Shown here piece after piece: positions 55,944 through 64,000 of a DNA stretch of 64,000 bases. Source of the stretch: Pseudobdellovibrionaceae bacterium (GTDB taxonomy: Bacteria > Bdellovibrionota > Bdellovibrionia > Bdellovibrionales > UBA1609); contig JACKAN010000003.1 in the NCBI GenBank assembly GCA_020635055.1, positions 1 to 64,000 on the forward strand. The letters are read 5' to 3'. The notes under the pieces were generated by a model, which saw nothing but the letters and a program-made list of their open reading frames with translations, was not told where the DNA came from and did not search any database. The position numbers were made by a program, and so were the translations under genes. Within the stretch, counting starts at the first letter, position 1, and every line of letters begins with the position of its first letter.

Positions 55944-56903
55944 TTATATTAGTTTTGCAATGGTTAGAGCTAAATTTTGATTGTGAGCTATAGAGGTTTC
56001 AACTAACAATCCTGGGCAGGTGATATTCACCTCGGACAGGGTGTCGTCCAATATATCAAAAGCTGTCCAACGAATACCCAGATCAGCCAGTTTTTGGTTA
56101 ATTCTTTGGCATTCCAAAAGAACCTCAGGTTTTAAATTAATTTTACTGAAAGTCGCTCCTTGAGCAATATTAGCTAAATGCGATCCTGGTGGAGGAATCT
56201 TTAAAATAGAACCAATTTCTTTATTGTCAAAAAAAGTGGCTCGAATTTCACCTTTTTCTACGTTTTTAGCAAAAGGTTGCACAACAACGGCACCATGATA
56301 TTTTTTTTTCATATCTATAAAAATATTAATTACTAGATCCATATCCAAGGGGGATTTTTGCACGCCGACACCTTGAAAAAGATCAACGGGTTTTAGTATG
56401 ACGTCTTTAACACCCAGTTGTTTTTGTTCAAATAGAAATTCCCTCAGCATTTCCACAGATTCACCTAAAAAAGAAGGAAACTTTTTAATTGCATTAGAAT
56501 ATGCAAATAGCTTTTCGTTATTTGCAAGAATGCCCATGCTGTCATTAATAATATTAAGACCATACATTTTTAAGGCTTGTAAGGTCCAAAGTGTGCGCAA
56601 GTATTTTAAATCGAAGGGAGGGTCTAGTCTCATATGTAGAGTTATATTATTATCAAGCTTTAATCGCTGCGTATTTTTAGATAGCATAAATTCACTTATA
56701 TAAAAACTGTCTGGTATGAAGCGGCCCTCAAAATCATAAACTTCCAACTGAGGGGTCTTAGAATTTTGAAAGTATAGAGAGGGGGGGAATAAAAGAAAAA
56801 CCTTTTGTCCCATTTCTTTTAGGGTTAAAGCCAAAAACAGTGAGCTATCTTTTTTGATATTTAGCTTTTCTAGAGGATCAATGAGTAGTATGTGTGAAGT
56901 CAT
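55944..56903 (-). CDS. gshB: GshB-like ATP-grasp ligase (glutathione synthetase family)
   Basis: A 319-residue ATP-grasp protein. MRLDPPFDLKYLRTLWTLQA corresponds to the GshB MRKDPPFD motif; NDSMGILANNEKLFA, ILKPVDLFQGVGV (ATP-binding loop) and SEVNITCPG (the EINVTSP metal-binding end) are all in order. GshB joins gamma-glutamylcysteine and glycine. Length fits the family. No gshA nearby; the symbol is tentative because other soluble thiol ligases look alike. Single gene. Confidence 0.8.
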   Translation of the reverse strand: MTSHILLIDPLEKLNIKKDSSLFLALTLKEMGQKVFLLFPPSLYFQNSKTPQLEVYDFEGRFIPDSFYISEFMLSKNTQRLKLDNNITLHMRLDPPFDLKYLRTLWTLQALKMYGLNIINDSMGILANNEKLFAYSNAIKKFPSFLGESVEMLREFLFEQKQLGVKDVILKPVDLFQGVGVQKSPLDMDLVINIFIDMKKKYHGAVVVQPFAKNVEKGEIRATFFDNKEIGSILKIPPPGSHLANIAQGATFSKINLKPEVLLECQRINQKLADLGIRWTAFDILDDTLSEVNITCPGLLVETSIAHNQNLALTIAKLI

Positions 56904-56959
56904 TATTAATAAAGTAGCTTTTTTTATTGAGCGAATAAAGCTTTTCTATGATAATTTAT

Positions 56960-56984
56960 AAATTAAATTAAATTAAATTAAATT
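56960..56984 (+). repeat. AAATT pentanucleotide repeat
   Basis: Five tandem AAATT units lie directly before the ribosome site (AAGGGGA) of the lipoprotein gene and after a TATGAT-like box, where slippage would change the spacing of promoter and leader. Confidence 0.85.
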
Positions 56985-56998
56985 AAAAGGGGATTGAG

Positions 56999-57673
56999 AT
57001 GCGGGAAATAACAATAATAACATTTATCCTATTTTCTATGTTTATTTCAAGCTGTGGAAAAGACAATGAGAGCTCTAATTTAAGAGAATCCAACCCTTCT
57101 GTCCCAGAAAAAGTAAAAGACATTTCAAATCTTCCCCTAGAGCAGGCTTTAAAAATTAAGTATGATAGAATTTTATTTAAGTGTGATTATAAGCTCAGTT
57201 TGCTACGCCCAGACGTTCTTGGTGGAGTTTCAAGAACTCAAGTTGAAAAACAGTTTTTTGTTTGGGATTTATTAGAGAATTTTAATAAAAGAACAGAGTT
57301 GGATATCGAATATAAGTTTGAAAATGTTCTTACCCGAATTCAGTGGAAGGTCGAGCCGGGGCTAATCAAAGAGGCGGCGATAGCTATTGAAAACTCAAAA
57401 AACTCATTTTATCAACTTACAGATGCCGTTATACTCAAGGGGTCCAGTCTTACAGAGTTAATAGAGTATAATAACAAAGGCGGAGAAATGGGCACCAGTG
57501 AAATTGTTGTCAATGAAAAGATTTATTTCGACCGTGTTTCCGAACAAGTAACAGCATCTGAATTTAACTTCTCTGAACAAGATAATAATTCCACTAAATT
57601 TAGTTTAAATTGCGTGCTTGATGCTAAAGTAAAACCCGGTTACGAGCCCGACTTTAAGCTGGTAAAAAATTAA
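56999..57673 (+). CDS. Lipoprotein, function unknown
   Basis: A 224-residue lipoprotein with a clear signal and lipobox (ITFILFSMFISSC, Cys near 19) followed by a serine/asparagine-rich linker. The mature part has a helix, DKYDRILFKCDYKL-like text, and beta-rich C-terminal half with two more cysteines (FKCD, LNCVLD). AAGGGGA precedes the start. The upstream AAATT repeat could vary its expression. No family recognised. Confidence 0.75.
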   Translation: MREITIITFILFSMFISSCGKDNESSNLRESNPSVPEKVKDISNLPLEQALKIKYDRILFKCDYKLSLLRPDVLGGVSRTQVEKQFFVWDLLENFNKRTELDIEYKFENVLTRIQWKVEPGLIKEAAIAIENSKNSFYQLTDAVILKGSSLTELIEYNNKGGEMGTSEIVVNEKIYFDRVSEQVTASEFNFSEQDNNSTKFSLNCVLDAKVKPGYEPDFKLVKN

Positions 57674-57808
57674 CAGCTAACGCGATGCATATCAATAAAT
57701 TGAATATACACTTTAAATTCTAATTCATTTTTACCGATGTAAAAGAGACTTATGAGTTTATGCTTTTAGTTCTGAATTTGAGAAATCAAAAATGAGGGAA
57801 TTTTAAAA

Positions 57809-58504
57809 ATGGGGATGATTACAAGGTATAAAAAAAGTGGTGGTTTTCGTCAGTTATTGCAACTTGTTGAAACGAGCGGAAAAACTAAACAAGAAAGATT
57901 TTTAAAAATTATTGAGGATGAGGATCCCATCTGGGCGGAAGCCATTTTCCAAAAAATGTTAACCCTTGAAAAAATAATGTGTTGGGACGATCAAGTATTA
58001 GCAGAAATTTTCTCTCGTTTAACCGACATTTCCTTATCAGTTGCCAGTAAAATTTTAAGCGAAGAGCAGTGGCAGAGAGCAACAAAAACCTTTTCTCATT
58101 CAAGACTCAGGCAACTTAGAGATGCGATTGAAGGCAAAAACCCTTCACCCTCTGAGCAATCGACAGTGATTGTAAATATTCTGACGGAAGTAAGAACCAT
58201 GATGAGTGAAGGTTTACTTAGGGTAGATCAAATAGATTTGGCCTTAGTCATCGAAGATGATATAGAAGAGAAATTAAATGCTCAATTAGATGCCAACCCA
58301 GCTAAACTAAAAGTTGAGGTAGATATTAGTGATGTGGAGCGTAAATTAAAAAGCACAAATCCTGAGGCGGAAGAAGAAATTAAAAAAGAAATGATGCAAT
58401 TAAAAAAGAAGATTGTAATATTAGGAAATGAAAATCATACTCTACGTCGAGAAAACGATGATTTGAGACGTAAAATCGCTCAAATAAAAAAATTGGCAGC
58501 TTAA
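57809..58504 (+). CDS. FliG-like domain protein with C-terminal coiled coil
   Basis: A 231-residue cytoplasmic protein. Residues 10-135 resemble FliG middle-type repeats: FRQLLQLVETSGKTKQERFL, IIEDEDPIWAEAIFQKMLTL, EKIMCWDDQVLAEIFSRL, ASKILSEEQWQRATKTFS. The final 60 residues are coiled coil (EEEIKKEMMQLKKKI, RRENDDLRRKIAQI). True FliG is longer and interacts with MS ring and MotA via its C-terminal charged helix, which is absent. Not next to flagellar genes. Followed three bases later by an exported-protein gene, so probably an operon. Confidence 0.55.
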   Translation: MGMITRYKKSGGFRQLLQLVETSGKTKQERFLKIIEDEDPIWAEAIFQKMLTLEKIMCWDDQVLAEIFSRLTDISLSVASKILSEEQWQRATKTFSHSRLRQLRDAIEGKNPSPSEQSTVIVNILTEVRTMMSEGLLRVDQIDLALVIEDDIEEKLNAQLDANPAKLKVEVDISDVERKLKSTNPEAEEEIKKEMMQLKKKIVILGNENHTLRRENDDLRRKIAQIKKLAA

Positions 58505-58507
58505 ATT

Positions 58508-59182
58508 ATGAATCTTAAATTGAGTATTATGTTGTTTTTCCTTCCTCAGCTTCTGTATGCATCTGTGGATATAATTGATTGGTCAGTTTTAGAGGAAAAA
58601 TGGCGAAAACCTTTATGTCTAGAAGAATCTGTTTACCCCTTGAATTATGAAAGAGCTAAACAACTATCTGAAAGCAAGGAAGAGGAACTTAAAAAAATCT
58701 ATAGTGTGAGTCAAATTGAAGGCTTGGCTTTTGGAAAAAATGCTCCAACTCCAGATATTTTGGATTCCTTAAGAGATATTATTGTTTTCAAATCTCTGGA
58801 AGTGGCTCGATCCAATGTTTCTAATACACAAAAAGTGAGTGTTGTAAAAAAATATGCCAAGTCAGCCTATTCAATATGTTCAAGAATATTGAACAAGTAT
58901 CCAGATACACGTTGTCATGATTTTTTGTTAATTAATATTAAACCCAATGAATTTATGACACTAATTTCCCAGCATTTTGAAGTTTACAAAGCCTCAGCCA
59001 TTTATTTAATGGATATGCAAAATCAATGTAGAGATTTACAAAATCCAGATTGGAATTGCAGTGCTTTGGCAAAAGACTACTTTGCTAAAAATCACTTGGA
59101 AAGTTGTATTGCTAGGCAACTAGAGCCACCAGAAAAAATAGAACCAATTACAAGTTTAATCGATCCTGTTATAAATAAGTAG
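58508..59182 (+). CDS. Exported protein, function unknown
   Basis: A 224-residue protein with a signal peptide (MNLKLSIMLFFLPQLLYAS) and a helical, cysteine-containing mature part (CLEESVYPLNYERAKQLSES; SICSRILNKYPDTRCHDFLL; QCRDLQNPDWNCSAL). The start is four bases after the FliG-like stop, so the two are co-expressed. Its stop region overlaps by 14 bases the convergent VTT gene. No family recognised. Confidence 0.7.
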   Translation: MNLKLSIMLFFLPQLLYASVDIIDWSVLEEKWRKPLCLEESVYPLNYERAKQLSESKEEELKKIYSVSQIEGLAFGKNAPTPDILDSLRDIIVFKSLEVARSNVSNTQKVSVVKKYAKSAYSICSRILNKYPDTRCHDFLLINIKPNEFMTLISQHFEVYKASAIYLMDMQNQCRDLQNPDWNCSALAKDYFAKNHLESCIARQLEPPEKIEPITSLIDPVINK

Positions 59183-59789
59183 ATAAAAAATCAGTTAATT
59201 CCTGAGAGTGGATGAGTAAATAATAGACTCCAAAGATCCTAGGTATTCTAAAAAGGCTTGCTATAAAAAAATGAAACCAATTGAGTCTCACCATTCCGGC
59301 ACACCAACACGTGATTGAAAATGGTAGGGGGGTCAATGCTCCCAATACGACCACCCAAACACCAAACTTTTCTACAATTTCATGTTTCTTAGAAGTGTAA
59401 TTAAGGATAATGGCTGGCACCCAAGAAAATCGTTGAATCATAAAGCCAATAAAATAGCCAAAATTTCCACCCAGTACTGAAAAGAAACTAAACAGGCTTA
59501 TATATAATGGCCAATTTTCATGGAGTTGACTTTTAGCAACCACCAACAGCATGGCATCAGGCGGTATGGGGCTGATTATGGTGTCGGCTATAAAAACAAC
59601 CGCACACATACCTTGGGGTCCAAAGTTATCAGCTATCCATTGAGTGTATACTTTGATTTTATCAGCATAAAAAAGGCTTAAAAAACCTGCAGTTGTGAAA
59701 AAAACTATGAGGCTAATGATAGCATAGGTGATGTTGCTATTTTTTAGTTTACGCCATTCTTCATTGCGAGTCGTCAAATCTTTTATCAT
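59169..59789 (-). CDS. VTT-domain (DedA/YqaA-like) membrane protein
   Basis: A 206-residue inner-membrane protein with about five hydrophobic segments. FIADTIISPIPPDAMLLVVA is the conserved VTT re-entrant motif and VLGGNFGYFIGFMIQRFSW its second half, as in YqaA. DedA/VTT proteins are linked to phospholipid scrambling and proton-motive-force maintenance. Divergent from the 59871 lipoprotein gene with about 80 bases between. Confidence 0.8.
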   Translation of the reverse strand: MIKDLTTRNEEWRKLKNSNITYAIISLIVFFTTAGFLSLFYADKIKVYTQWIADNFGPQGMCAVVFIADTIISPIPPDAMLLVVAKSQLHENWPLYISLFSFFSVLGGNFGYFIGFMIQRFSWVPAIILNYTSKKHEIVEKFGVWVVVLGALTPLPFSITCWCAGMVRLNWFHFFIASLFRIPRIFGVYYLLIHSQELTDFLSTYL

Positions 59790-59870
59790 AACTTCATTTT
59801 TACTTGGTCGATACTATGGTTTACATTAAAAAGGACAAACAATCGATTGAATTTTATTAGTGGAGAAAAA

Positions 59871-61082
59871 ATGAAGCTGATTTTATGTTTTACAACTTTA
59901 TTCTTGCTACAATGTGCACACAACCCAAAGACCTCACAGGAAATTAAACAAGATAAAGCGAATTGGCAAGCGGATATGCATAAACTCGCTCTTTCTATGT
60001 CAAAGCTATTACCTTTGGCTGTGAGTTCAAAAGAATTTCATAACCCGGCTAATTCAAAGATTATTAATACAGAAATGCAACAATTAGTAGAAGTCTCTAA
60101 AAATCTTGAAAATAATGAGCATGCAACTAAGGGAGATCCAATTTTAAAGTTTACCGCCAAGAAGTTCTCCGAAGATTTGGGTTATGCCTATGAGCAATAT
60201 AAGATGGGAAATTCTGACTTTGCTCAGAACAATATTCGTAACGCTACGACTTATTGTATGGGCTGTCATACACGTAATAATCAGGGTCGTAAGTTAGAAT
60301 GGTCATGGGGAGTGGATCTCGATAAATTAAATAAATTAGATCAAGCCCAATATTTAACTGCCATCAGGGATTTTGATAAGGCCCTAATGGCATATCGGAA
60401 TTTGTTGTCAAATAAAAAATTGGCAATGACATCCCCTCAATCCTGGGAAACCAGTGCAAAAAAATCTATGGCTATATTGGTCAGAGTGAAACGTGATCCT
60501 GTTTTGGCAGGTCAAATTGTGAATGAAATAATAAATTTTAACTCAGTTCCCCCCTCAATGCAGCAGACCTTATTGGAATGGCAAAAGTCCATTAAAGAAT
60601 GGGAGAAAGATAATAACTTACAAAAGAAAATCCAAAAAACATCTCATAAAGAGCAATTGGCTAAAGCCAATCAACTTTTGCAAAAGGGATGGCAATCTAC
60701 GCAATTTCCACAAAGTAGTGCGGGAGCTATATATTTTTTAAGGGCTTCCAGCTTATTGCACGATTTGCTTGAGAGTCCTGGAACAAAAAAGGAAGAAGCA
60801 CAAGCTTTATATACAGCGGGCTTAGTGGCAGAAAGACTAAAAGATATTAACTTATGGACACTTCACGAAGCTTACTATGAAAGTTGTATTCGCACTCTCC
60901 CAAGAACTCAATTAGCCAAGAAATGTTATCTTCGTTACGAAGCGGTTGTATTAGCAAATTACATAGACAATCACTATGCCGGTCAAGTTCCCGTTCATAT
61001 TAGAAATCATTTAGACCGATTGAGAAAGACAGCCGAAATGGGCAATTGGAATGAACTATTAAATTGGGGATTGGTAGAATAA
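59871..61082 (+). CDS. Lipoprotein with a single c-type haem motif
   Basis: A 403-residue lipoprotein starting at ATG 59871 (GGAGAAAAA upstream), with lipobox FLLQC. Residues about 30-140 form a four-helix-like segment ending in TYCMGCHTRN: a CxxCH haem-attachment motif with the layout of cytochrome c'-like or cytochrome-b562-like proteins. The C-terminal 250 residues are helical, TPR-like (RASSLLHDLLESPGTKKEEA). It lies just before, and converges with, the cbb3-linked operon, so it may take part in electron transfer in the periplasm. Family not certain. Confidence 0.65.
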   Translation: MKLILCFTTLFLLQCAHNPKTSQEIKQDKANWQADMHKLALSMSKLLPLAVSSKEFHNPANSKIINTEMQQLVEVSKNLENNEHATKGDPILKFTAKKFSEDLGYAYEQYKMGNSDFAQNNIRNATTYCMGCHTRNNQGRKLEWSWGVDLDKLNKLDQAQYLTAIRDFDKALMAYRNLLSNKKLAMTSPQSWETSAKKSMAILVRVKRDPVLAGQIVNEIINFNSVPPSMQQTLLEWQKSIKEWEKDNNLQKKIQKTSHKEQLAKANQLLQKGWQSTQFPQSSAGAIYFLRASSLLHDLLESPGTKKEEAQALYTAGLVAERLKDINLWTLHEAYYESCIRTLPRTQLAKKCYLRYEAVVLANYIDNHYAGQVPVHIRNHLDRLRKTAEMGNWNELLNWGLVE

Positions 61083-61086
61083 AGAC

Positions 61087-62511
61087 TTATTCGGGACCGA
61101 GTAAAGTAATAGTTTCTATTTTGTTCAACTCTAAACCCGTTCCATGAGTCTTGAATTCAATTTGTAATGATTTATCAGTTATGGATTTAAAGTCTTGATC
61201 ATCTACTTTAATAAAAAAATGTATCCACTTTTTTTGTCCCATGTTCGTAGTTGCAGGGTTATCCGGTGCGATCATTAAAAAATGAGAGTCTTTATCCTTG
61301 ATTTTATATTCAGTAATAACTTGGGAAGAACTTTGGTTTTGAATATGAACTTTAAAATGATTTATTATTTCTTTTTTGCCATCTGCGCCTGTTACTATTT
61401 TATATGGTTCTTCAATAGCTCTTATAACAATGAAATCGATAGGTTCCTTTTTTATTAAGGTAAATACAAAACCAAGAGCCAGAAAAATTAAAATAAAAGT
61501 GTAAAGTAAGGTCCGCGGTCGAAAATAATTCAATGATTTACTTGTTAAAGAGGCTTCAGAAGCATAACGAATAAGTCCTTTGGGCTTTTTTAATTTTTCC
61601 ATGATGTCATCACAGGCATCAATGCAGGCTGTACAAGCAATGCACTCCATTTGCAGTCCATTTCGAATATCTATTCCCGTGGGACAAACAGAAACACAGC
61701 GAAAACAATTAACACAATCACCCTGTTTATCTAATTGATCTTTGTTTTCTTTTGAACGGCGTGGTTCTCCCCTTTTTGTATCGTACAAAACAGCTAGTGA
61801 ATCCTTATCCATAAGTACAGATTGAAAGCGGCCATAGGGACACATAATTAAACAAAATTGCTCGCGGAACCAGCCAAAATCAAAAAGAATTACACCTGTT
61901 GTAAAACAAATAATCAAAAAGTTAGTCCAATTTTCATTAGGATTGTGTTGTATCATTTCTATAAGGCGGTCAGAGCCGACAAAATAGGCTAAAAAACTAT
62001 GGGTCAGTATCAAGGAAACCATTAAAAATAATGACCATTTTATTAAAGTTTTAATAAACTTACTAAAACTCAATGGGGACTTGGCAAGTTTTCTTCTTTC
62101 TAAGTAATTACCCTCTACTAGAATTTCAATTCTACGAAAAACACTCTCAATAAATACGGTTTGTGGACAGGCCCAACCACACCATAGGCGACCCCAAATT
62201 GCAGTAATCAGAGAAAAACCTACTAAAGATCCAGCTATAACAAAAAAAATGATGGGGGTATCATGTGCCCAAAACGAAAGACCAAAAATATGAAATTTTC
62301 TTTCAGGTAGATTTAATAAAACCCATTGCTGACCATTAACTTTAATCCATGGCAATATTAAAAAAAATGCTATAAAAATTGGATGAATAACATTTCGCCA
62401 TTTCTTAAAAAATCCTTTTACTTCGGCCGGATATAAAAAATTGCGATCACCATATTCATCTAAAGAAGAGAGGCTCTCTGTAGAAACCTCTCTAGGATCT
62501 TTTTTGTTCAT
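61087..62511 (-). CDS. ccoG: CcoG/FixG cytochrome oxidase accessory protein
   Basis: A 474-residue membrane iron-sulphur protein. It has four or five membrane segments, the cytoplasmic WCGWACPQT stretch, two 4Fe-4S clusters (CVNCFRCVSVCPTG and CIACTACIDAC), and a final Ig-like periplasmic domain. CcoG reduces Cu2+ for assembly of the cbb3 copper site. The start follows the CcoP stop directly, so it is the last gene of the cco operon. Confidence 0.95.
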   Translation of the reverse strand: MNKKDPREVSTESLSSLDEYGDRNFLYPAEVKGFFKKWRNVIHPIFIAFFLILPWIKVNGQQWVLLNLPERKFHIFGLSFWAHDTPIIFFVIAGSLVGFSLITAIWGRLWCGWACPQTVFIESVFRRIEILVEGNYLERRKLAKSPLSFSKFIKTLIKWSLFLMVSLILTHSFLAYFVGSDRLIEMIQHNPNENWTNFLIICFTTGVILFDFGWFREQFCLIMCPYGRFQSVLMDKDSLAVLYDTKRGEPRRSKENKDQLDKQGDCVNCFRCVSVCPTGIDIRNGLQMECIACTACIDACDDIMEKLKKPKGLIRYASEASLTSKSLNYFRPRTLLYTFILIFLALGFVFTLIKKEPIDFIVIRAIEEPYKIVTGADGKKEIINHFKVHIQNQSSSQVITEYKIKDKDSHFLMIAPDNPATTNMGQKKWIHFFIKVDDQDFKSITDKSLQIEFKTHGTGLELNKIETITLLGPE

Positions 62512-63081
62512 TTATTCGACTTTCTGTCCTTCAGGCTTCTTGCCATTACTTGGGTTGGTTCCCTTTAGGGAAAACACAAAAGCTGAGGTGTTATTTATTG
62601 CTGCTGCCGACATCATCTCTGACCATGCTGGCATACCTTTATCGGTAACACCAGTATTGACAATAGCTACAATATCTTCAATTTTTCCCTTTCCATGAAT
62701 CCAAAAATCATCTGTTAGATTGGGGCCAATGCCTCCTTCTCCAGATTGTCCGTGGCAAGCCGCACATCTAAGTAAAAACTCTTTTTTACCGGCATCAATG
62801 GCGCTTGTTTCTAAAACGAGAGCGTTTAAATCTTGAGTTTCCATTTGCGGTTTATTGGCCTGGGCAGTTTGCCTTAAGGATTTTATTTCTTTAAAGTCTT
62901 CAGCTAACTCCTGATCGGAGCTTGTAATTCCAGACAATTCATAATGGAAGAAATAAATACCAGCAAAAATAATGGTTGCATAAAATGTAATTAACCACCA
63001 TGTAGGCATGGGGTTGTCGAGCTCTTGAATACCGTCATAGTTATGATCCATTAAAAAAGGATCGTTTTTATCATTTTCCAC
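62512..63081 (-). CDS. ccoP: CcoP-like cbb3 oxidase subunit, single-haem form
   Basis: A 189-residue protein with the CcoP N-terminal motif (DNPMPTWWLITFYATIIFAG, one membrane helix) and one cytochrome c domain (RCAACHGQSGEGGIGPNLTD, Met ligand in KGMPAW). Typical CcoP is about 300 residues with two haem c; one is missing here, a short form known in some lineages. Starts at GTG 63081, overlapping ccoQ by 11 bases. Electron carrier to the CcoNO core. Confidence 0.85.
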   Translation of the reverse strand: MENDKNDPFLMDHNYDGIQELDNPMPTWWLITFYATIIFAGIYFFHYELSGITSSDQELAEDFKEIKSLRQTAQANKPQMETQDLNALVLETSAIDAGKKEFLLRCAACHGQSGEGGIGPNLTDDFWIHGKGKIEDIVAIVNTGVTDKGMPAWSEMMSAAAINNTSAFVFSLKGTNPSNGKKPEGQKVE

Positions 63082-63247
63082 GATTTGCCTCCTCTCTGAG
63101 TGGTGCCCTACCTAATTCTTCGTATTGTGACTTTGCAGAACGTCGTAGTGTCCAAAATACAATTCCAATAAAAGTTATTAGAAATAGAAAAAAAGCAAAG
63201 GCGATTAAATTAATGTTAGTAAAATATTTTAATGCTTCCTGCTTCAT
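63071..63247 (-). CDS. ccoQ: CcoQ-like small cbb3 oxidase subunit
   Basis: A 58-residue single-span protein (MKQEALKYFTNINLIAFAFF, then LITFIGIVFWTLRRS) with a basic, polar tail. GGAGGCGATTA precedes the ATG, which overlaps the end of the ccoNO gene by one base (TAATG). Size, topology and position identify it as CcoQ. Confidence 0.85.
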   Translation of the reverse strand: MKQEALKYFTNINLIAFAFFLFLITFIGIVFWTLRRSAKSQYEELGRAPLREEANRGK

Positions 63248-64000
63248 TAATCGCCTCCCTTTTGTCCAAGGGATTGTAAATAAATAATAAGTGCTAAAAT
63301 TTCTTTATTAGCAATGTCAACTTTCACTCCCGCCTCAACTAAACTTTCAGCAACACCGTCGGCTTCACTTTGTGCATAGACATCGGCATTAACGACTTGT
63401 TGTTCTGTGTAAGGAACCCCAAGTCTCTTAAGGGCGGAAAGTTTTTTTCTAAGACTGTAGTAATCAAGGTCTTTTTTATAAAGCCAACTGTAATTTGGCA
63501 TCAAAGAATTTTGTACGACTTGCCGTGGATTCTTCATGTGTTCATAATGCCACATATTAGGGTACTTTTTTCCTACTCTTGCTAAATCAGGCCCTGTACG
63601 TTTTGAACCCCATTGAAAAGGATGATCGTACATAGACTGTTCAATTGTTGAGGGCTCACCAAACCGCAAAACATCAGAAGTCATTTTACGAATCATTTGA
63701 GAGTGGCAAACATAACAACCTTCTCGAATATAAATATCTCTGCCGGCCAACTCTAATGGTGTTAGGGGCTCAACTATCTTTTCCATAGAGACATACTTAT
63801 GCATTGACATAGCTGGAACCAATTCAATAACAGAACCAATTACAACTGCGATTGTAGCTAATATTGTAAAGGTCATTGCCATGCCTTCTAATTTTCTATG
63901 TCCATCTCCCTCTTTCTCGTTAGGGAAATAAGCCTTTTCAGGAATAGCAACAGAGATAACTTTTCCCTGTGAAGACTTAACTGTTTTAATGATGTTGTAA
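63247..64000 (-). CDS. ccoNO: CcoN-CcoO fusion (partial), cbb3 oxidase core
   Basis: The last 211 residues are CcoO: one membrane segment (ILATIAVVIGSVIELVP) and one haem c (EGCYVCHSQMIRK), with TGPDLARVG and SLMPNYSWL. The frame is open, without a start-like break, to the edge of the window (YNIIKTVKSS, IPEKAYFPNEKEGDGHRKLE), which matches the end of CcoN followed by a linker. ATG 63882 could start a separate CcoO, but no ribosome site precedes it. So the catalytic subunit and CcoO are probably fused, as in Bacteroidetes and Bdellovibrio. Lacks its 5' end here. Confidence 0.75.
   Translation of the reverse strand, partial: YNIIKTVKSSQGKVISVAIPEKAYFPNEKEGDGHRKLEGMAMTFTILATIAVVIGSVIELVPAMSMHKYVSMEKIVEPLTPLELAGRDIYIREGCYVCHSQMIRKMTSDVLRFGEPSTIEQSMYDHPFQWGSKRTGPDLARVGKKYPNMWHYEHMKNPRQVVQNSLMPNYSWLYKKDLDYYSLRKKLSALKRLGVPYTEQQVVNADVYAQSEADGVAESLVEAGVKVDIANKEILALIIYLQSLGQKGGD

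Noticed and set aside
1..64000. CRISPR array
   Set aside because: No regularly spaced 24-40 base repeats were found on either strand.

Overview
The window is AT-rich, has one tRNA gene, and is a mosaic of chromosomal genes and decayed mobile DNA. Several features suit a free-living Gram-negative bacterium of the Bdellovibrionota or a related deltaproteobacterial group: a cbb3 oxidase operon that appears to have a fused CcoN-CcoO subunit, a giant kinase/ATPase/SpoIIE-phosphatase protein, FecR and fibronectin-like envelope proteins, a TIGR02147-like regulator and many small exported proteins of unknown function. This placement is inference; no rRNA or marker gene is present.

Region 1 (1-9.8 kb): transposase relics (ISNCY-like, IS91-like), small exported proteins, a methyltransferase convergent with an ABC-ATPase/TIGR02147-like operon, a gene dying from several in-frame stops, a fresh IS4-family insertion with a target duplication, and a dead REP-associated tyrosine transposase beside a large hairpin.

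Region 2 (10-24 kb): large predicted-exported proteins. Two overlapping genes each carry a signal peptide and a J domain with an HPD motif (10044-13465). They are followed by an unknown exported pair (15641-18333) and a 1333-residue SF2 helicase with a possible signal peptide (19716-23717). J domains and helicases normally need cytoplasmic partners, so this is the most unusual part of the window. A 230-bp piece of the second J-domain gene is duplicated at 33952-34181, joined to an ISL3-like transposase.

Region 3 (24-35 kb): more relics (IS91-like, IS66, IS3, ISL3, a hybrid histidine kinase), and a tightly packed series of nine small enzyme genes (hydrolase, two GNATs, VOC, FosA-like, HAD, ABM, cytidine deaminase, one unknown) with overlapping ends. 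A polysaccharide deacetylase gene is cut by the IS3 element.

Region 4 (35-46 kb): the 1676-residue kinase/ATPase/phosphatase, a LysR regulator divergent from a small cupin/DoxX cluster, an exported Rossmann-fold methyltransferase-like protein, and a Fic protein beside tRNA-Arg(CCU).

Region 5 (46-64 kb): mostly intact envelope and housekeeping genes: the FecR/fibronectin/beta-barrel pair, an adenylate cyclase, a GshB-like ligase, a FliG-like protein, a VTT membrane protein, a haem-motif lipoprotein and ccoG-ccoP-ccoQ-ccoNO. Two short repeats (46117-46150 and 54089-54184) match, in inverted order, the two ends of the relic at the start of the window.
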